A stretch of DNA of 64,000 nucleotides from Peredibacter sp045999315 (GTDB lineage Bacteria > Bdellovibrionota > Bacteriovoracia > Bacteriovoracales > Bacteriovoracaceae). Below are positions 38,359 to 46,385 of the stretch, in pieces. The first letter of the stretch is position 1, and each line of letters opens with the position of its first letter. The position numbers and the translations under genes were made by a program. The DNA is taken from positions 868,001-932,000 of the forward strand of contig NZ_CP174607.1 in NCBI RefSeq assembly GCF_045999315.1, read 5' to 3'. The notes under the pieces were generated by a model. It saw only the letters and a list, made by a program, of their open reading frames with translations. It ran no database searches and was not told the origin of the DNA.

Positions 38359-38415
38359 GGGGAGTTTCGGCGGGCTTTACACTTCATTGTGAAGAAACCT
38401 GCTGTCTTCAACCCC
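38359..38415 (-). promoter_or_regulatory. Ribosomal L10 leader-like autoregulatory element
   Basis: On the minus strand the rplA-rplJ spacer contains GGGGTT-GAAGACAGCAGG and, about 30 bases on, CCCGCCGAAACTCCCC. GACAGCAGG and the later GCCGA stretch are the conserved parts of the L10(L12)4 binding leader, remembered from the Rfam family of that name. GGGG/CCCC forms the outer stem with bulged TT/AACT, and CTTCA/TGAAG forms an inner hairpin. Its position just upstream of rplJ fits autogenous repression. Pairing in the middle helix has an A-C mismatch. Confidence 0.65.
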
Positions 38416-38432
38416 TTCAAAGTCTTAATTTA

Positions 38433-39137
38433 TTATAGTGATACCGTAGATGCGTCGTTAGCATCGATCTTCACGCCTGGGCCCATAGTAGTGCTGATTG
38501 TAAGCGACTTAACATATGTACCTTTAGCAGAAGCTGGCTTAGCACGAAGGATCGCGCCGCAAACAGCTTTGAAGTTATCCATAAGCTGAGCTTCAGTGAA
38601 AGATTTTTTACCAATTGGAACGTGTACGATACCAGTTTTATCAGCACGGTATTCAACTTTACCGGCTTTTTGCTCAGCGATTGCCTTAGCTACGTCAGTA
38701 GTAACTGTACCTAGCTTAGGGTTCGGCATAAGACCACGTGGACCAAGTACGCGAGCGATCTTACCGATCTTACCCATCATATCTGGAGTCGCGATTACGC
38801 GATCGAATTCCATCCAACCACCAGCGATTTTATTGATGATGTCGTCACCACCAACGAAGTCAGCACCAGCTTTTTCAGCTTCAGCAAGTTTTTCACCTGC
38901 AGTGATAACTACAACAGTTGTCTTCTTACCAGTACCAGCTGGCATAACGATCGCACCACGAACCATTTGGTCAGCGTGACGAGGGTCAATACCAAGACGG
39001 AAAGCAAGATCAACAGTTTCGTCGAATTTAGCGTAAGCAGAAGACTTAGCAAGAGCTACGGCCTCAGCAACTGAGTAAAGCTTTGTAGAATCAACTTTCT
39101 TCGCGGCTTCTTTATATTTTGGCGATACTTTTTTCAT
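38433..39137 (-). CDS. rplA: 50S ribosomal protein L1
   Basis: The 234-residue protein is the L1 stalk protein, with SPKYKEAAKKVDSTKLYSVA, the rRNA-binding FDETVDLAFRLGIDPRHADQ, MGKIGKIARVLGPRGLMPNP and the GTVTTDVAKAI segment. It moves deacylated tRNA out of the E site and represses rplK-rplA translation in E. coli. The length equals E. coli L1. It follows rplK by 45 bases. Confidence 0.98.
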   Translation of the reverse strand: MKKVSPKYKEAAKKVDSTKLYSVAEAVALAKSSAYAKFDETVDLAFRLGIDPRHADQMVRGAIVMPAGTGKKTTVVVITAGEKLAEAEKAGADFVGGDDIINKIAGGWMEFDRVIATPDMMGKIGKIARVLGPRGLMPNPKLGTVTTDVAKAIAEQKAGKVEYRADKTGIVHVPIGKKSFTEAQLMDNFKAVCGAILRAKPASAKGTYVKSLTISTTMGPGVKIDANDASTVSL

Positions 39138-39182
39138 TTTTAATCCTTATCGGTTCAAACGACCTTTATGGGGTCTCCCGTA

Positions 39183-39611
39183 TTACTTATAATCTAGTTT
39201 AAGACCCATAGAACGGATTGACCCTTCTACAGTACGCTTAGCAGCCTCGTGAGATGCAGCAGTAAGATCTGGTTCTTTAGCTTTTGCAACTTCAGAAACA
39301 ACCTTCTCAGAAACTGAGCCTGCAACTTCGTGACCTGGCTTCTTAGAACCAGACTGAAGCTTAAGCTTATCTTTGATTAGATAAGTAGCTGGTGGAGTCT
39401 TAGTTACGAATGTGAAAGTTCTGTCCGAATAAACAGTGATGATTGTCGGAAGAACAACACCCATGTCTTTCTGTGTACGAGCATTGAATGCCTTACAGAA
39501 TTCCATGATGTTCACACCACGTTGACCAAGAGCTGGACCAATTGGTGGAGATGGGTTTGCTTTCCCACCTGCGATTTGAAGCTTGATAAAGCCTGTGACT
39601 TTCTTAGCCAT
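39183..39611 (-). CDS. rplK: 50S ribosomal protein L11
   Basis: The 142-residue protein has the thiostrepton-region N-domain (KLQIAGGKANPSPPIGPALG, QRGVNIMEFCKAFNART) and the rRNA-binding C-domain (LIKDKLKLQSGSKKPGHEV). The Pro residues linked to thiopeptide sensitivity are intact. The length equals E. coli L11. It follows nusG by 46 bases in the standard secE-nusG-rplK-rplA order. Confidence 0.98.
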   Translation of the reverse strand: MAKKVTGFIKLQIAGGKANPSPPIGPALGQRGVNIMEFCKAFNARTQKDMGVVLPTIITVYSDRTFTFVTKTPPATYLIKDKLKLQSGSKKPGHEVAGSVSEKVVSEVAKAKEPDLTAASHEAAKRTVEGSIRSMGLKLDYK

Positions 39612-39657
39612 GATTACTCCTTGCGGTCTTAACGACTACCGTCTCCCGCTTTAATTA

Positions 39658-40233
39658 TTAAACCTTCTCTACTTGAGAGAATTCTAGTTCTACTGGTGTC
39701 GGACGACCAAAGATCGAAACCTGAACCTTCACTTTACCTTTGTCAGAAATGGCTTCTACCACACCAACGAATGAAGCGAATGGCCCTTCGATAACTTTTA
39801 CAGAATCACCTTCTGAGAAGTTAGCAACTGAACGAGTGCGCTTGAAACCTTCTGCAAGAGAAGCTGTCATTGAAGCTGCTTCCTCGTCAGAGATCGGCAT
39901 TGGTTTATCTTTAGTACCGCCAATGAAGCCGGTAATTTTGTCTGTGTCTTTAACTAAGTGCCATGTCTTTTCAGTCATGATCATTTTGATAAGAACGTAA
40001 CCAGGGAAGAATTTCTTCTTCATTGTTCTCTTCTTACCATTTACGTTCGCAACAACTGATTCTTCAGGAACCATGATCTCTGCGAAGTATTCAGTCATAT
40101 TGTGATTCACAATACGCTCTTTAAGAGTTTTAAGAACGCGGTTCTCGAATCCACTTAGTACGTGAACGATATACCACTTGAAGTCTGGAGAATCGCCAGT
40201 AGCGAGAACTCTCTCTGTATTTGAATCAGTCAT
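39658..40233 (-). CDS. nusG: Transcription elongation/antitermination factor NusG
   Basis: The 191-residue protein has the NGN domain (KWYIVHVLSGFENRVLKTLK, RTMKKKFFPGYVLIKM) that binds the RNA polymerase clamp. A linker follows, then a C-terminal KOW domain (GDSVKVIEGPFASFVGVVEA) that contacts Rho or S10/NusE. The length is slightly above E. coli (181). It follows secE by 11 bases. Given the attenuator-like hairpins in the downstream ribosomal cluster, it could take part in their read-through, though this is inference. Confidence 0.98.
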   Translation of the reverse strand: MTDSNTERVLATGDSPDFKWYIVHVLSGFENRVLKTLKERIVNHNMTEYFAEIMVPEESVVANVNGKKRTMKKKFFPGYVLIKMIMTEKTWHLVKDTDKITGFIGGTKDKPMPISDEEAASMTASLAEGFKRTRSVANFSEGDSVKVIEGPFASFVGVVEAISDKGKVKVQVSIFGRPTPVELEFSQVEKV

Positions 40234-40244
40234 TCTATTGATCC

Positions 40245-40634
40245 TTATTTATTAACGAGACCTAGAAGGTAGTTGGCGCTGAAATCGAAAAATCCGAAAA
40301 CAAAACCAAAGATAGTAACAGCAATAAGAATCACAAATGTGTGTCTCCAAGTTTGCTGACTATCAGGCCAAACTACTTTCATAATTTCTTGATAAACATT
40401 CGTAAGAAACTCTGAAGATTTTGGATTCTTCATAATGCCCACGTAAGCACCAACTGCAATAAGCACTGATACCACTTGCGATACAGCATGGAAGTAAGGA
40501 ATCATTGTCTCTAGAGCGAACCATTCAGCAAGCTTTTCAAAGAAGCTGATGAGAACATAACCAACAAGAATACAAACAACGGCAACCGTCGCTTGAATCC
40601 ACTTCTTGCCTTCATCATTAGAAGCCACAGCCAT
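40245..40634 (-). CDS. secE: Protein translocase subunit SecE (three-helix form)
   Basis: The 129-residue protein has three predicted membrane helices (about residues 13-32, 45-66 and 100-123), like the E. coli form (127) rather than the single-helix form. The conserved cytoplasmic segment before the last helix is FLTNVYQEIMKVVWPDSQQT, with the Trp-Pro pair. It clamps SecY, which is encoded at 14057-15376. A promoter (TTGACT-N17-TATTTT) lies about 90 bases upstream. Confidence 0.96.
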   Translation of the reverse strand: MAVASNDEGKKWIQATVAVVCILVGYVLISFFEKLAEWFALETMIPYFHAVSQVVSVLIAVGAYVGIMKNPKSSEFLTNVYQEIMKVVWPDSQQTWRHTFVILIAVTIFGFVFGFFDFSANYLLGLVNK

Positions 40635-40722
40635 TTAAAACCTCAATTTAAACTGAAACGAATTCCCATTTATGCAAAATCATGTGAATTCTGTCTACAA
40701 AAAACGTATTTACTTTTTATTG

Positions 40723-40751
40723 AAAATAGGATCTCTGACGAGGCCAGTCAA
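40723..40751 (-). promoter_or_regulatory. Sigma-70-type promoter of secE-nusG
   Basis: On the minus strand TTGACT is followed by 17 bases and TATTTT, in the spacer between tRNA-Trp and secE, giving a leader of roughly 80 bases. The -35 overlaps one arm of an inverted repeat (GGCCAGT/ACTGGCC, arms about 40 bases apart) that might form a hairpin at the end of the tRNA-Trp transcript or serve as a binding site. Confidence 0.6.
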
Positions 40752-40877
40752 CATTCGCCTTCAGAGTAAGAAATTTAAACTGGCCAGATTTGGGATTAAA
40801 ACCATTGAGCTAGTCAAGGCGACCTGAACCTATAAACTCTTTTGATAATGATTTCTCGTGGAATTTTAGACGTTTAG

Positions 40878-40953
40878 TGGCGGGTGCAGAGGGATTCGAA
40901 CCCCCAACCTAATGATTTGGAATCATTCGCTCTACCGTTGGAGCTATACACCC
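40878..40953 (-). tRNA. tRNA-Trp (anticodon CCA)
   Basis: The minus strand folds as a full cloverleaf. The acceptor is GGGTGTA/TGCACCC, the anticodon loop TTCCAAA lies between AATGA and TCATT, the T-arm loop is GGTTCGAATCC, and the 3' CCA is encoded. It lies upstream of secE, a common linkage, and just after tandem hairpins that follow tuf. Confidence 0.97.
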
Positions 40954-40965
40954 AAGGGACAAAAA

Positions 40966-40985
40966 AATCCGCTCGCTGGCGGATT
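40966..40985 (-). terminator. Intrinsic terminator just upstream of tRNA-Trp
   Basis: The stem AATCCGC/GCGGATT with a six-base loop is followed on the minus strand by a run of seven T that ends about eight bases before the tRNA-Trp 5' end. It belongs to the tuf transcript. Confidence 0.85.
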
Positions 40986-40993
40986 AAATAAGC

Positions 40994-41025
40994 TTGGGTT
41001 AACTGAGCGAACTCAGCTAACCCAA
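40994..41025 (-). terminator. Second hairpin after tuf copy 2
   Basis: The long stem TTGGGTTA/TAACCCAA is continued by CTGAG/CTCAG with a CGAA loop. It lies 13 bases after the tuf stop and has no T run, and is followed at once by the T-tailed hairpin at 40966-40985. It may protect the mRNA 3' end or act with its neighbour as a tandem terminator. Confidence 0.6.
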
Positions 41026-41037
41026 AGCATTATAAAA

Positions 41038-42228
41038 TTAAGCTAGGATATCAGATACAGTACCGGCACCGATTGTACGGCCACCTTCACGGATCGCGAA
41101 ACGAAGACCCTTCTCCATAGCTACTGGAGCGATAAGCTCTACAGCGAAAGAAGTGTTATCGCCTGGCATAATCATCTCAACACCATCGTTAAGAGTGATT
41201 GAACCAGTTACGTCTGTAGTTCTGAAGTAGAACTGAGGACGGTAACCTTTGAAGATTGGAGTATGACGCCCACCCTCTTCTTTTGTAAGGATATAAACTT
41301 CGCAACGGAATTTAGCGTGAGGCTTAACCGTTCCTGGTTTAATCATACACTGACCACGCTCAACGTCTTCACGCTTAGTACCGCGAAGAAGAAGACCAAC
41401 GTTATCACCTGCACGACCTTCGTCAAGAAGCTTACGGAACATCTCAACACCAGTGATCGTAGATTTTTGAGCTTCTTTGATACCGATGATTTCGATTTCT
41501 TCACCAACTTTAACGATACCACGCTCTACACGGCCAGTTACTACTGTACCACGACCAGAGATTGAGAACACGTCCTCAACTGGCATAAGGAATGGCTTAT
41601 CAATATCACGAGCTGGAGTCGGGATATAAGCATCTACTTGGTTCATTAGTTCAACGATTGCTTTCTCACCGATTTCTGGATCACGGCCTTCAACAGCAGC
41701 AAGAGCAGAACCCTTAACTACAGGAATATCGTCACCAGGGAATTGGTACTTAGAAAGAAGCTCTCTGATCTCCATTTCTACTAGATCAAGAAGTTCTTTA
41801 TCGTCTACTTGGTCAACTTTGTTCATGAATACTACGATCGCTGGTACACCTACCTGACGAGCAAGAAGGATGTGCTCACGAGTCTGAGGCATAGGGCCGT
41901 CAGCTGCAGAACAAACTAGAATAGCGCCGTCCATCTGAGCAGCACCAGTAATCATGTTCTTAACGTAGTCAGCGTGACCCGGACAATCTACGTGAGCGTA
42001 GTGACGGTTAGCTGTTGTATATTCAACGTGTGCAGTATTGATTGTAATACCACGAGCTTTTTCTTCAGGAGCTGAGTCAATATCAGCGTATGACTTAGCA
42101 GTACCACCATAAACTTTCGCCATAGTCATAGTAATAGCAGCAGTTAGTGTTGTTTTACCGTGATCCACGTGACCGATAGTACCGATGTTTACGTGCGGCT
42201 TACTACGATCAAATTTTTCCTTAGCCAT
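41038..42228 (-). CDS. tuf: Elongation factor Tu (copy 2, tRNA-linked)
   Basis: The 396-residue protein is identical to the copy at 24734-25924, with GHVDHGKT, DCPGHADYVKNM and NKVD. It is the tufB-position gene, preceded by four tRNA genes in the same order as the thrU-tyrU-glyT-thrT-tufB operon of E. coli. AGGAG lies a few bases before the ATG. DNA differences from copy 1 are all silent. About ten of roughly two dozen fall within about 70 bases near the 5' end, around codons 37-60. Two hairpins follow the stop. Confidence 0.98.
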   Translation of the reverse strand: MAKEKFDRSKPHVNIGTIGHVDHGKTTLTAAITMTMAKVYGGTAKSYADIDSAPEEKARGITINTAHVEYTTANRHYAHVDCPGHADYVKNMITGAAQMDGAILVCSAADGPMPQTREHILLARQVGVPAIVVFMNKVDQVDDKELLDLVEMEIRELLSKYQFPGDDIPVVKGSALAAVEGRDPEIGEKAIVELMNQVDAYIPTPARDIDKPFLMPVEDVFSISGRGTVVTGRVERGIVKVGEEIEIIGIKEAQKSTITGVEMFRKLLDEGRAGDNVGLLLRGTKREDVERGQCMIKPGTVKPHAKFRCEVYILTKEEGGRHTPIFKGYRPQFYFRTTDVTGSITLNDGVEMIMPGDNTSFAVELIAPVAMEKGLRFAIREGGRTIGAGTVSDILA

Positions 42229-42342
42229 GGGGCTTCTCCTTCAAAGTTATTAAGGTCCGAGTTATCTGTGTTTTTGACTGGTAGAGTATGCTCTACCTTG
42301 CCTTTAATGACAATAAAAAAAACCTACCGCCTCATAGAGAAA

Positions 42343-42417
42343 TGGAGCTCACGACGAGGATTGAACTCGTGACCTCTTCCTTACCAAGGAAGTACTCTAC
42401 CACTGAGCCACGTGAGC
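42343..42417 (-). tRNA. tRNA-Thr (anticodon GGT)
   Basis: The cloverleaf on the minus strand has acceptor GCTCACG/CGTGAGC, anticodon loop TTGGTAA within CTTCC/GGAAG, T-arm GAGTTCAATCC and an encoded CCA. It is the last tRNA before tuf copy 2, about 115 bases upstream, matching the thrT position of E. coli. Confidence 0.97.
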
Positions 42418-42470
42418 TTTAATTATCTATGGGGATTAATTCAGGTTTGTGTTGCTCCATCTCATTAAAA

Positions 42471-42546
42471 TGGAGCGGGCGAAGAGATTCGAACTCTCGA
42501 CATCCACCTTGGAAGGGTGGCGCTCTACCAACTGAGCTACGCCCGC
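42471..42546 (-). tRNA. tRNA-Gly (anticodon TCC)
   Basis: The cloverleaf on the minus strand has acceptor GCGGGCG/CGCCCGC, anticodon loop CTTCCAA within CCACC/GGTGG, T-loop GTTCGAATC and an encoded CCA. The position equals glyT in the E. coli tufB operon. Confidence 0.97.
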
Positions 42547-42559
42547 AAGTTCTAAAAAA

Positions 42560-42645
<86 letters not shown>

Positions 42646-42692
42646 GATTCCTTCCTAATTTTGCTGAACCCGAGGGGTTCATCAGAATTAAG

Positions 42693-42768
42693 TGGAGCTG
42701 CTCACAGGAATCGAACCTGCGACCTACGGTTTACAAAACCGTTGCTCTACCAACTGAGCTAGAGCAGC
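42693..42768 (-). tRNA. tRNA-Thr (anticodon TGT)
   Basis: The cloverleaf on the minus strand has acceptor GCTGCTC/GAGCAGC, anticodon loop TTTGTAA within ACGGT/ACCGT, T-loop GTTCGATTC and an encoded CCA. It is the first gene of the tRNA-tuf unit, as thrU is in E. coli, about 35 bases downstream of a good promoter. Confidence 0.97.
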
Positions 42769-42802
42769 CCATACATCCTCGATAATATCGATGAGTTTGA
42801 AA

Positions 42803-42831
42803 TTTATAATGTCAGCAGCTTACGAAATCAA
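42803..42831 (-). promoter_or_regulatory. Sigma-70-type promoter of the tRNA-tuf operon
   Basis: On the minus strand TTGATT is followed by exactly 17 bases and TATAAA. The predicted start is about 30 bases upstream of the tRNA-Thr(TGT) 5' end, and a short palindrome (CGATATTATCG) lies in the leader. This is the most upstream promoter of the 32-kb information-processing block. Confidence 0.7.
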
Positions 42832-42842
42832 GCTTTTTTAAA

Positions 42843-43601
42843 TCAAATACCAAAACATTTTTCCATCGCAATGGCCGCGGCGGATGAAACGTTAAGGGAT
42901 TTTATCTCTCCCTGAGAGGGAAGACTCATATTTTTCTGCACTAAACGGGCGACAGCATTGGAAAGACCGGTTTCCTCGGCACCCAGCAGCAAACAAATTT
43001 TATTCTGTGACCGTAATTCATTTTGGGTCAAATTCTCAGAAGAATGCTCCGACAATCCTACCGTTAAATAGCCCGCTTCGTTTAACTGGCCAACAGCACG
43101 GCTTAAAGAATTCACACGAATAAGATTCACGTATTCAACTGCGCCAGAGGCAATTCGATAGAATGAAGGAGTTAATCCGAATGATTTTTCAGAGGGAACA
43201 AGCACTCCATTCACTCCGTAGAAACAAGCTGAACGAAGAATAGCAGCACCATTATGTACATCTGTAATTTGATCAAGTGCTAAGAGACGAGCATCCGGAC
43301 GCTTTAAATACTCTTGCAGAGTATAAGTTTGAATCGGAGACGTCTGAAGGTAAATTCCAGAGGGAACTCGAGTGAAATCCAGATCCAAATGAGCACATAG
43401 TTTCTTCGCCTGCTCTTGGAGAGCGTGAGAAGAAAGAATATCAGTTTTTACGTTGTAGTTTTTAGGAACGATTCGGTGTTTTTTCTGAAGCTCTTGAAGA
43501 CCTTCATCAGTCGCCACCAGTTTCATGTGAGAACGAGCAGGGTTTTTAAGCGCGGCCGCAATACTATGAAGTCCAAAAATTAAATCGAAATCAGCGCTCA
43601 C
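42843..43601 (-). CDS. rlmB: SpoU/TrmH-family rRNA 2'-O-methyltransferase (RlmB-like)
   Basis: The 252-residue protein has an N-terminal L30e-like substrate domain (DLIFGLHSIAAALKN) and a SPOUT catalytic domain. Motif 1 is LDQITDVHNGAAILRSA, motif 2 CLLLGAEETGLS and motif 3 SLNVSSAAAIAMEKCF, which together form the knotted AdoMet site. It probably methylates a 2'-OH in 23S rRNA (G2251 in E. coli), but assignment within the family is not certain. The start is GTG, with AGGGGG upstream. The gene follows proS on the same strand. Confidence 0.85.
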   Translation of the reverse strand: MSADFDLIFGLHSIAAALKNPARSHMKLVATDEGLQELQKKHRIVPKNYNVKTDILSSHALQEQAKKLCAHLDLDFTRVPSGIYLQTSPIQTYTLQEYLKRPDARLLALDQITDVHNGAAILRSACFYGVNGVLVPSEKSFGLTPSFYRIASGAVEYVNLIRVNSLSRAVGQLNEAGYLTVGLSEHSSENLTQNELRSQNKICLLLGAEETGLSNAVARLVQKNMSLPSQGEIKSLNVSSAAAIAMEKCFGI

Positions 43602-43693
43602 AGAGGGCCCCCTAAATCATTTCACGAGTTTGTCTCTGTATAATGAGTTTAAGGGGCCTATTGCAAGAATTATTTAGAGATCAGTACCTTTCT

Positions 43694-45424
43694 TCACGCC
43701 CAACGGCCAAGTTCTTCAAGCTTCTTCTTGATCGTTGGAACAAGATCATCTTTCTTCACTTTAAGCGTCTCACCAGTTTTACGAATTTTCACTTCGATTT
43801 CACCAGTGGCAAGATAATCTCTCTCCCCAAGTGTCACTCTTAGAGGTAGACCGATAAGATCAGCGTCCTTGAACATTTGACCTGGGCCCAGCTGTCGATC
43901 ATCGAATAGAGTTTCTAGACCCGCTTTCTTGATTGAAGAATTGAGTTCCTCGACCAGAGCTTTCGTCTCAGGAGTTTTACCAATGAAGCAAAGATAAACG
44001 TCATATGGAGCGATTGAGGCCGGCCAGATGATTCCGTCTTTGTCGTTATTTTGTTCGATAGCAGCGGCCATCACACGAGTCATTCCGATACCGTAACAGC
44101 CCATAAGCGGAGTGATGCCTTTGCCCTGCTCATTTAGCACGGTTACTTTCATCGCCTTCGTGTACTTGTCACCAAGTTGGAAGATGTGACCAACTTCGAT
44201 CCCTTTTTTAAGCACGATTTGATCGTCACCGATGTAATCGCCTTCTTTCGCCAAACGCATGTCCGCGCGGAAGTGCTTAGGTTTTGTATCACGAGCAGGC
44301 ACGAAGCCCTTCATGTGATGATCGGCCTCATTAGCACCCACCACGTATGAGGCGTTCATATCAATCGCTTCATCGTAAATCACTTTGAAGCCTTCAGCAG
44401 TTGTTCCAGGACCCATAAAGCCCTTCACAAGACCTAGACGATCAAGTTCCGCTTGCTGAGCTGGACGAATGTGTTCAGCGTTTACTTTGTTTTTAAATTT
44501 CACTTCGTTAAGTGAATCATCACCCAGTAGCATCACCATGAAAAACTGGTCTTTGCCGTTAATCACTGCGTGCATGATGAGAGATTTTAGAGACTGAGTG
44601 ATCGGCATGCCATGAGCAGCACACACTTCTTCACAAGTCTTCTGATTAGGTGTTGCGAACTTTGTGAGTTCGGCCGCTGGTGCTGAAGCAATGTTCTTAC
44701 GAACAGTGATCGCTTTTTCGATGTTCGCGGCAAATTTCGTACGAGGAATTGTTACCACGTAATCTTCACCGTTATCCGCCACAACCTGAAACTCGTGAGT
44801 TTTAGCTCCCCCACCGGCCATCGTACCGCCGTCAGCTTCGACCGCGATAAACTCCAGACCCATACGACGGAAAATGTTTTCATAAGCGCCGTAGATCTCT
44901 TCGTAGAATTTATCGAGTGAATCTTTATCATTATGGAACGAGTAACCGTCTTTCATAATGAATTCACGAGCACGCATCAGACCGAAACGAGGACGAATCT
45001 CATCACGGAATTTGGTATTGATGTGATAAAGGCAAACTGGAAGTTGCTTATAAGAATTCACGGTGCGACGGAAAAGGTCCGTCACCGTTTCTTCGTTGGT
45101 TGGAGACACACAAAGCTCGCGCTCAGCACGGTCCTTCATCTTAAGCATCTGTCCGCCCATGGCGTCCCAGCGACCTGACTCTTGCCAAAGTTCAGCAGGA
45201 GTAATTACCGGCATCAGAACTTCAAAGCAGTTGATCTTATCCAGCTCTTCACGAACGATGTTTTCAATTTTCTTATAAGTTTTGAAGGCCATCGGCTGAA
45301 GCGTGTAAAGACCTGCACCAGTCTTGTAGATAAGACCTGCGCGAATCATAAGTTGTTGTGAAACAACTTCAGCATCGTTTGGAGTTTCTTTTAATGTTTG
45401 CCAGTAACCTTGGGACAGTCGCAT
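43694..45424 (-). CDS. proS: Prolyl-tRNA synthetase
   Basis: The 576-residue class II synthetase is of the bacterial type. Motif 1 lies around residues 60-80 (FEVLMPVITPAELWQESGRW). Motif 2 has TNEETVTDLFRRTV and FRDEIRPRFGLMRAREFIMKD. A large editing insertion runs from about residue 220 to 400. Motif 3 has GCYGIGMTRVMAAAIEQ, followed by the anticodon-binding domain. It charges tRNA-Pro and hydrolyses Ala-tRNA-Pro. AGAGGA precedes the ATG. It starts nine bases after the upstream secreted protein gene, so the two are probably co-transcribed. Confidence 0.97.
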   Translation of the reverse strand: MRLSQGYWQTLKETPNDAEVVSQQLMIRAGLIYKTGAGLYTLQPMAFKTYKKIENIVREELDKINCFEVLMPVITPAELWQESGRWDAMGGQMLKMKDRAERELCVSPTNEETVTDLFRRTVNSYKQLPVCLYHINTKFRDEIRPRFGLMRAREFIMKDGYSFHNDKDSLDKFYEEIYGAYENIFRRMGLEFIAVEADGGTMAGGGAKTHEFQVVADNGEDYVVTIPRTKFAANIEKAITVRKNIASAPAAELTKFATPNQKTCEEVCAAHGMPITQSLKSLIMHAVINGKDQFFMVMLLGDDSLNEVKFKNKVNAEHIRPAQQAELDRLGLVKGFMGPGTTAEGFKVIYDEAIDMNASYVVGANEADHHMKGFVPARDTKPKHFRADMRLAKEGDYIGDDQIVLKKGIEVGHIFQLGDKYTKAMKVTVLNEQGKGITPLMGCYGIGMTRVMAAAIEQNNDKDGIIWPASIAPYDVYLCFIGKTPETKALVEELNSSIKKAGLETLFDDRQLGPGQMFKDADLIGLPLRVTLGERDYLATGEIEVKIRKTGETLKVKKDDLVPTIKKKLEELGRWA

Positions 45425-45432
45425 ATTTCCTC

Positions 45433-45816
45433 TTATTTAAAAAAGCTTTCTGAATAGTAATCTTTCAGTTCGATATAAACTTTCAATTCGCAAGACTCCA
45501 ATTGAGCACCTGCTTTCACAACCGGAGAAGTGTTTTCTACTTCTACAATCTCTAACTCAGTTTCCATTTGTGGGCCCGGACAATTTTTGTAATCAAAAAT
45601 ATAAAGGGCCATATTAAATCCACCCGGAAGAGCGAGGGGTTCAATCGCTTTCAAATAAACAACTTCACCTTTCATAAAACTCATCATGCTGTTCTGACGA
45701 TAAATCGGCAGTTCGAAAGATTGAGTGATTTTATAGTCCTGACCTGGGCGAAGACTCTCCCAGCTCGTGGCCAAGGCACTGAATGAAATTAGAAATAAAG
45801 CGATAAATAAACGCAT
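45433..45816 (-). CDS. Hypothetical secreted protein, 127 aa
   Basis: The protein starts with a signal peptide of about 16 residues (MRLFIALFLISFSALA). The mature part is about 110 residues, appears beta-rich, and has two cysteines (NCPGP and ESCELKV) that could pair in the periplasm. The family is not recognised. It lies directly upstream of proS with a nine-base gap, an unusual neighbour for a synthetase, and GAGGGG precedes its ATG. Confidence 0.72.
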   Translation of the reverse strand: MRLFIALFLISFSALATSWESLRPGQDYKITQSFELPIYRQNSMMSFMKGEVVYLKAIEPLALPGGFNMALYIFDYKNCPGPQMETELEIVEVENTSPVVKAGAQLESCELKVYIELKDYYSESFFK

Positions 45817-45893
45817 TTCCCCTCCGTGGTAATCTCTCTATAGTAGCTTAAAGCGAGAAATTATGAAATTTAGATCGCACTAGAAGCACTGCT

Positions 45894-46355
45894 TCAACGC
45901 ATTTTCTTCCAGACATCATAAATCAATTCATCGTCGGTCTTCACTGGGTGATGATGAATGTTCATACTCTGCTCTGGAAAAGGTTTCATAAGTTCCTGAT
46001 ACACACTCGCCGTAGAGAGCCCGTACTTCTCCCCTTCTTGGTTTGAGTAAGCAAAGTAAACTTCCTTGATCCCAGTCATGTACATCGCAGAGAGGCACAT
46101 CGGACAAGGGTTTCCGCTGGCATAAACTACACACCCATCAAGACGTGGAGATTTGAGAACCTGGCTCGCTTTTCGAATGGCAGAAAGCTCAGCGTGATCT
46201 GTGGGATCATTGGTTTTTCCAATTTCATTCACACCTGTCGCGAGCACTTTACCATCTTTTACAATCACTGCGCCAAAGGGACGTCCGTGCTCTTCAGTCA
46301 CGTTTTTCCGAGCTAAATCAATCGCCATTTTTAGATAATTCTCAGCTGTACTCAT
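45894..46355 (-). CDS. Zinc-dependent nucleobase deaminase, guanine deaminase-like
   Basis: The ATG at 46355 is chosen because AAGAGG lies about six bases upstream; the GTG two codons earlier overlaps that site. The 153-residue protein has the cytidine deaminase fold with HAELSAIRKA (zinc His and catalytic Glu) and NPCPMCLSAMYMTG (zinc Cys pair). FGAVIVKDGKVLATGVNEI and the C-terminal tail resemble the small Bacillus-type guanine deaminase, which converts guanine to xanthine. TadA-like tRNA adenosine deaminase is the main alternative. Confidence 0.82.
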   Translation of the reverse strand: MSTAENYLKMAIDLARKNVTEEHGRPFGAVIVKDGKVLATGVNEIGKTNDPTDHAELSAIRKASQVLKSPRLDGCVVYASGNPCPMCLSAMYMTGIKEVYFAYSNQEGEKYGLSTASVYQELMKPFPEQSMNIHHHPVKTDDELIYDVWKKMR

Positions 46356-46385
46356 AATCACCTCTTGAACTAGACTGAAGCTTAT

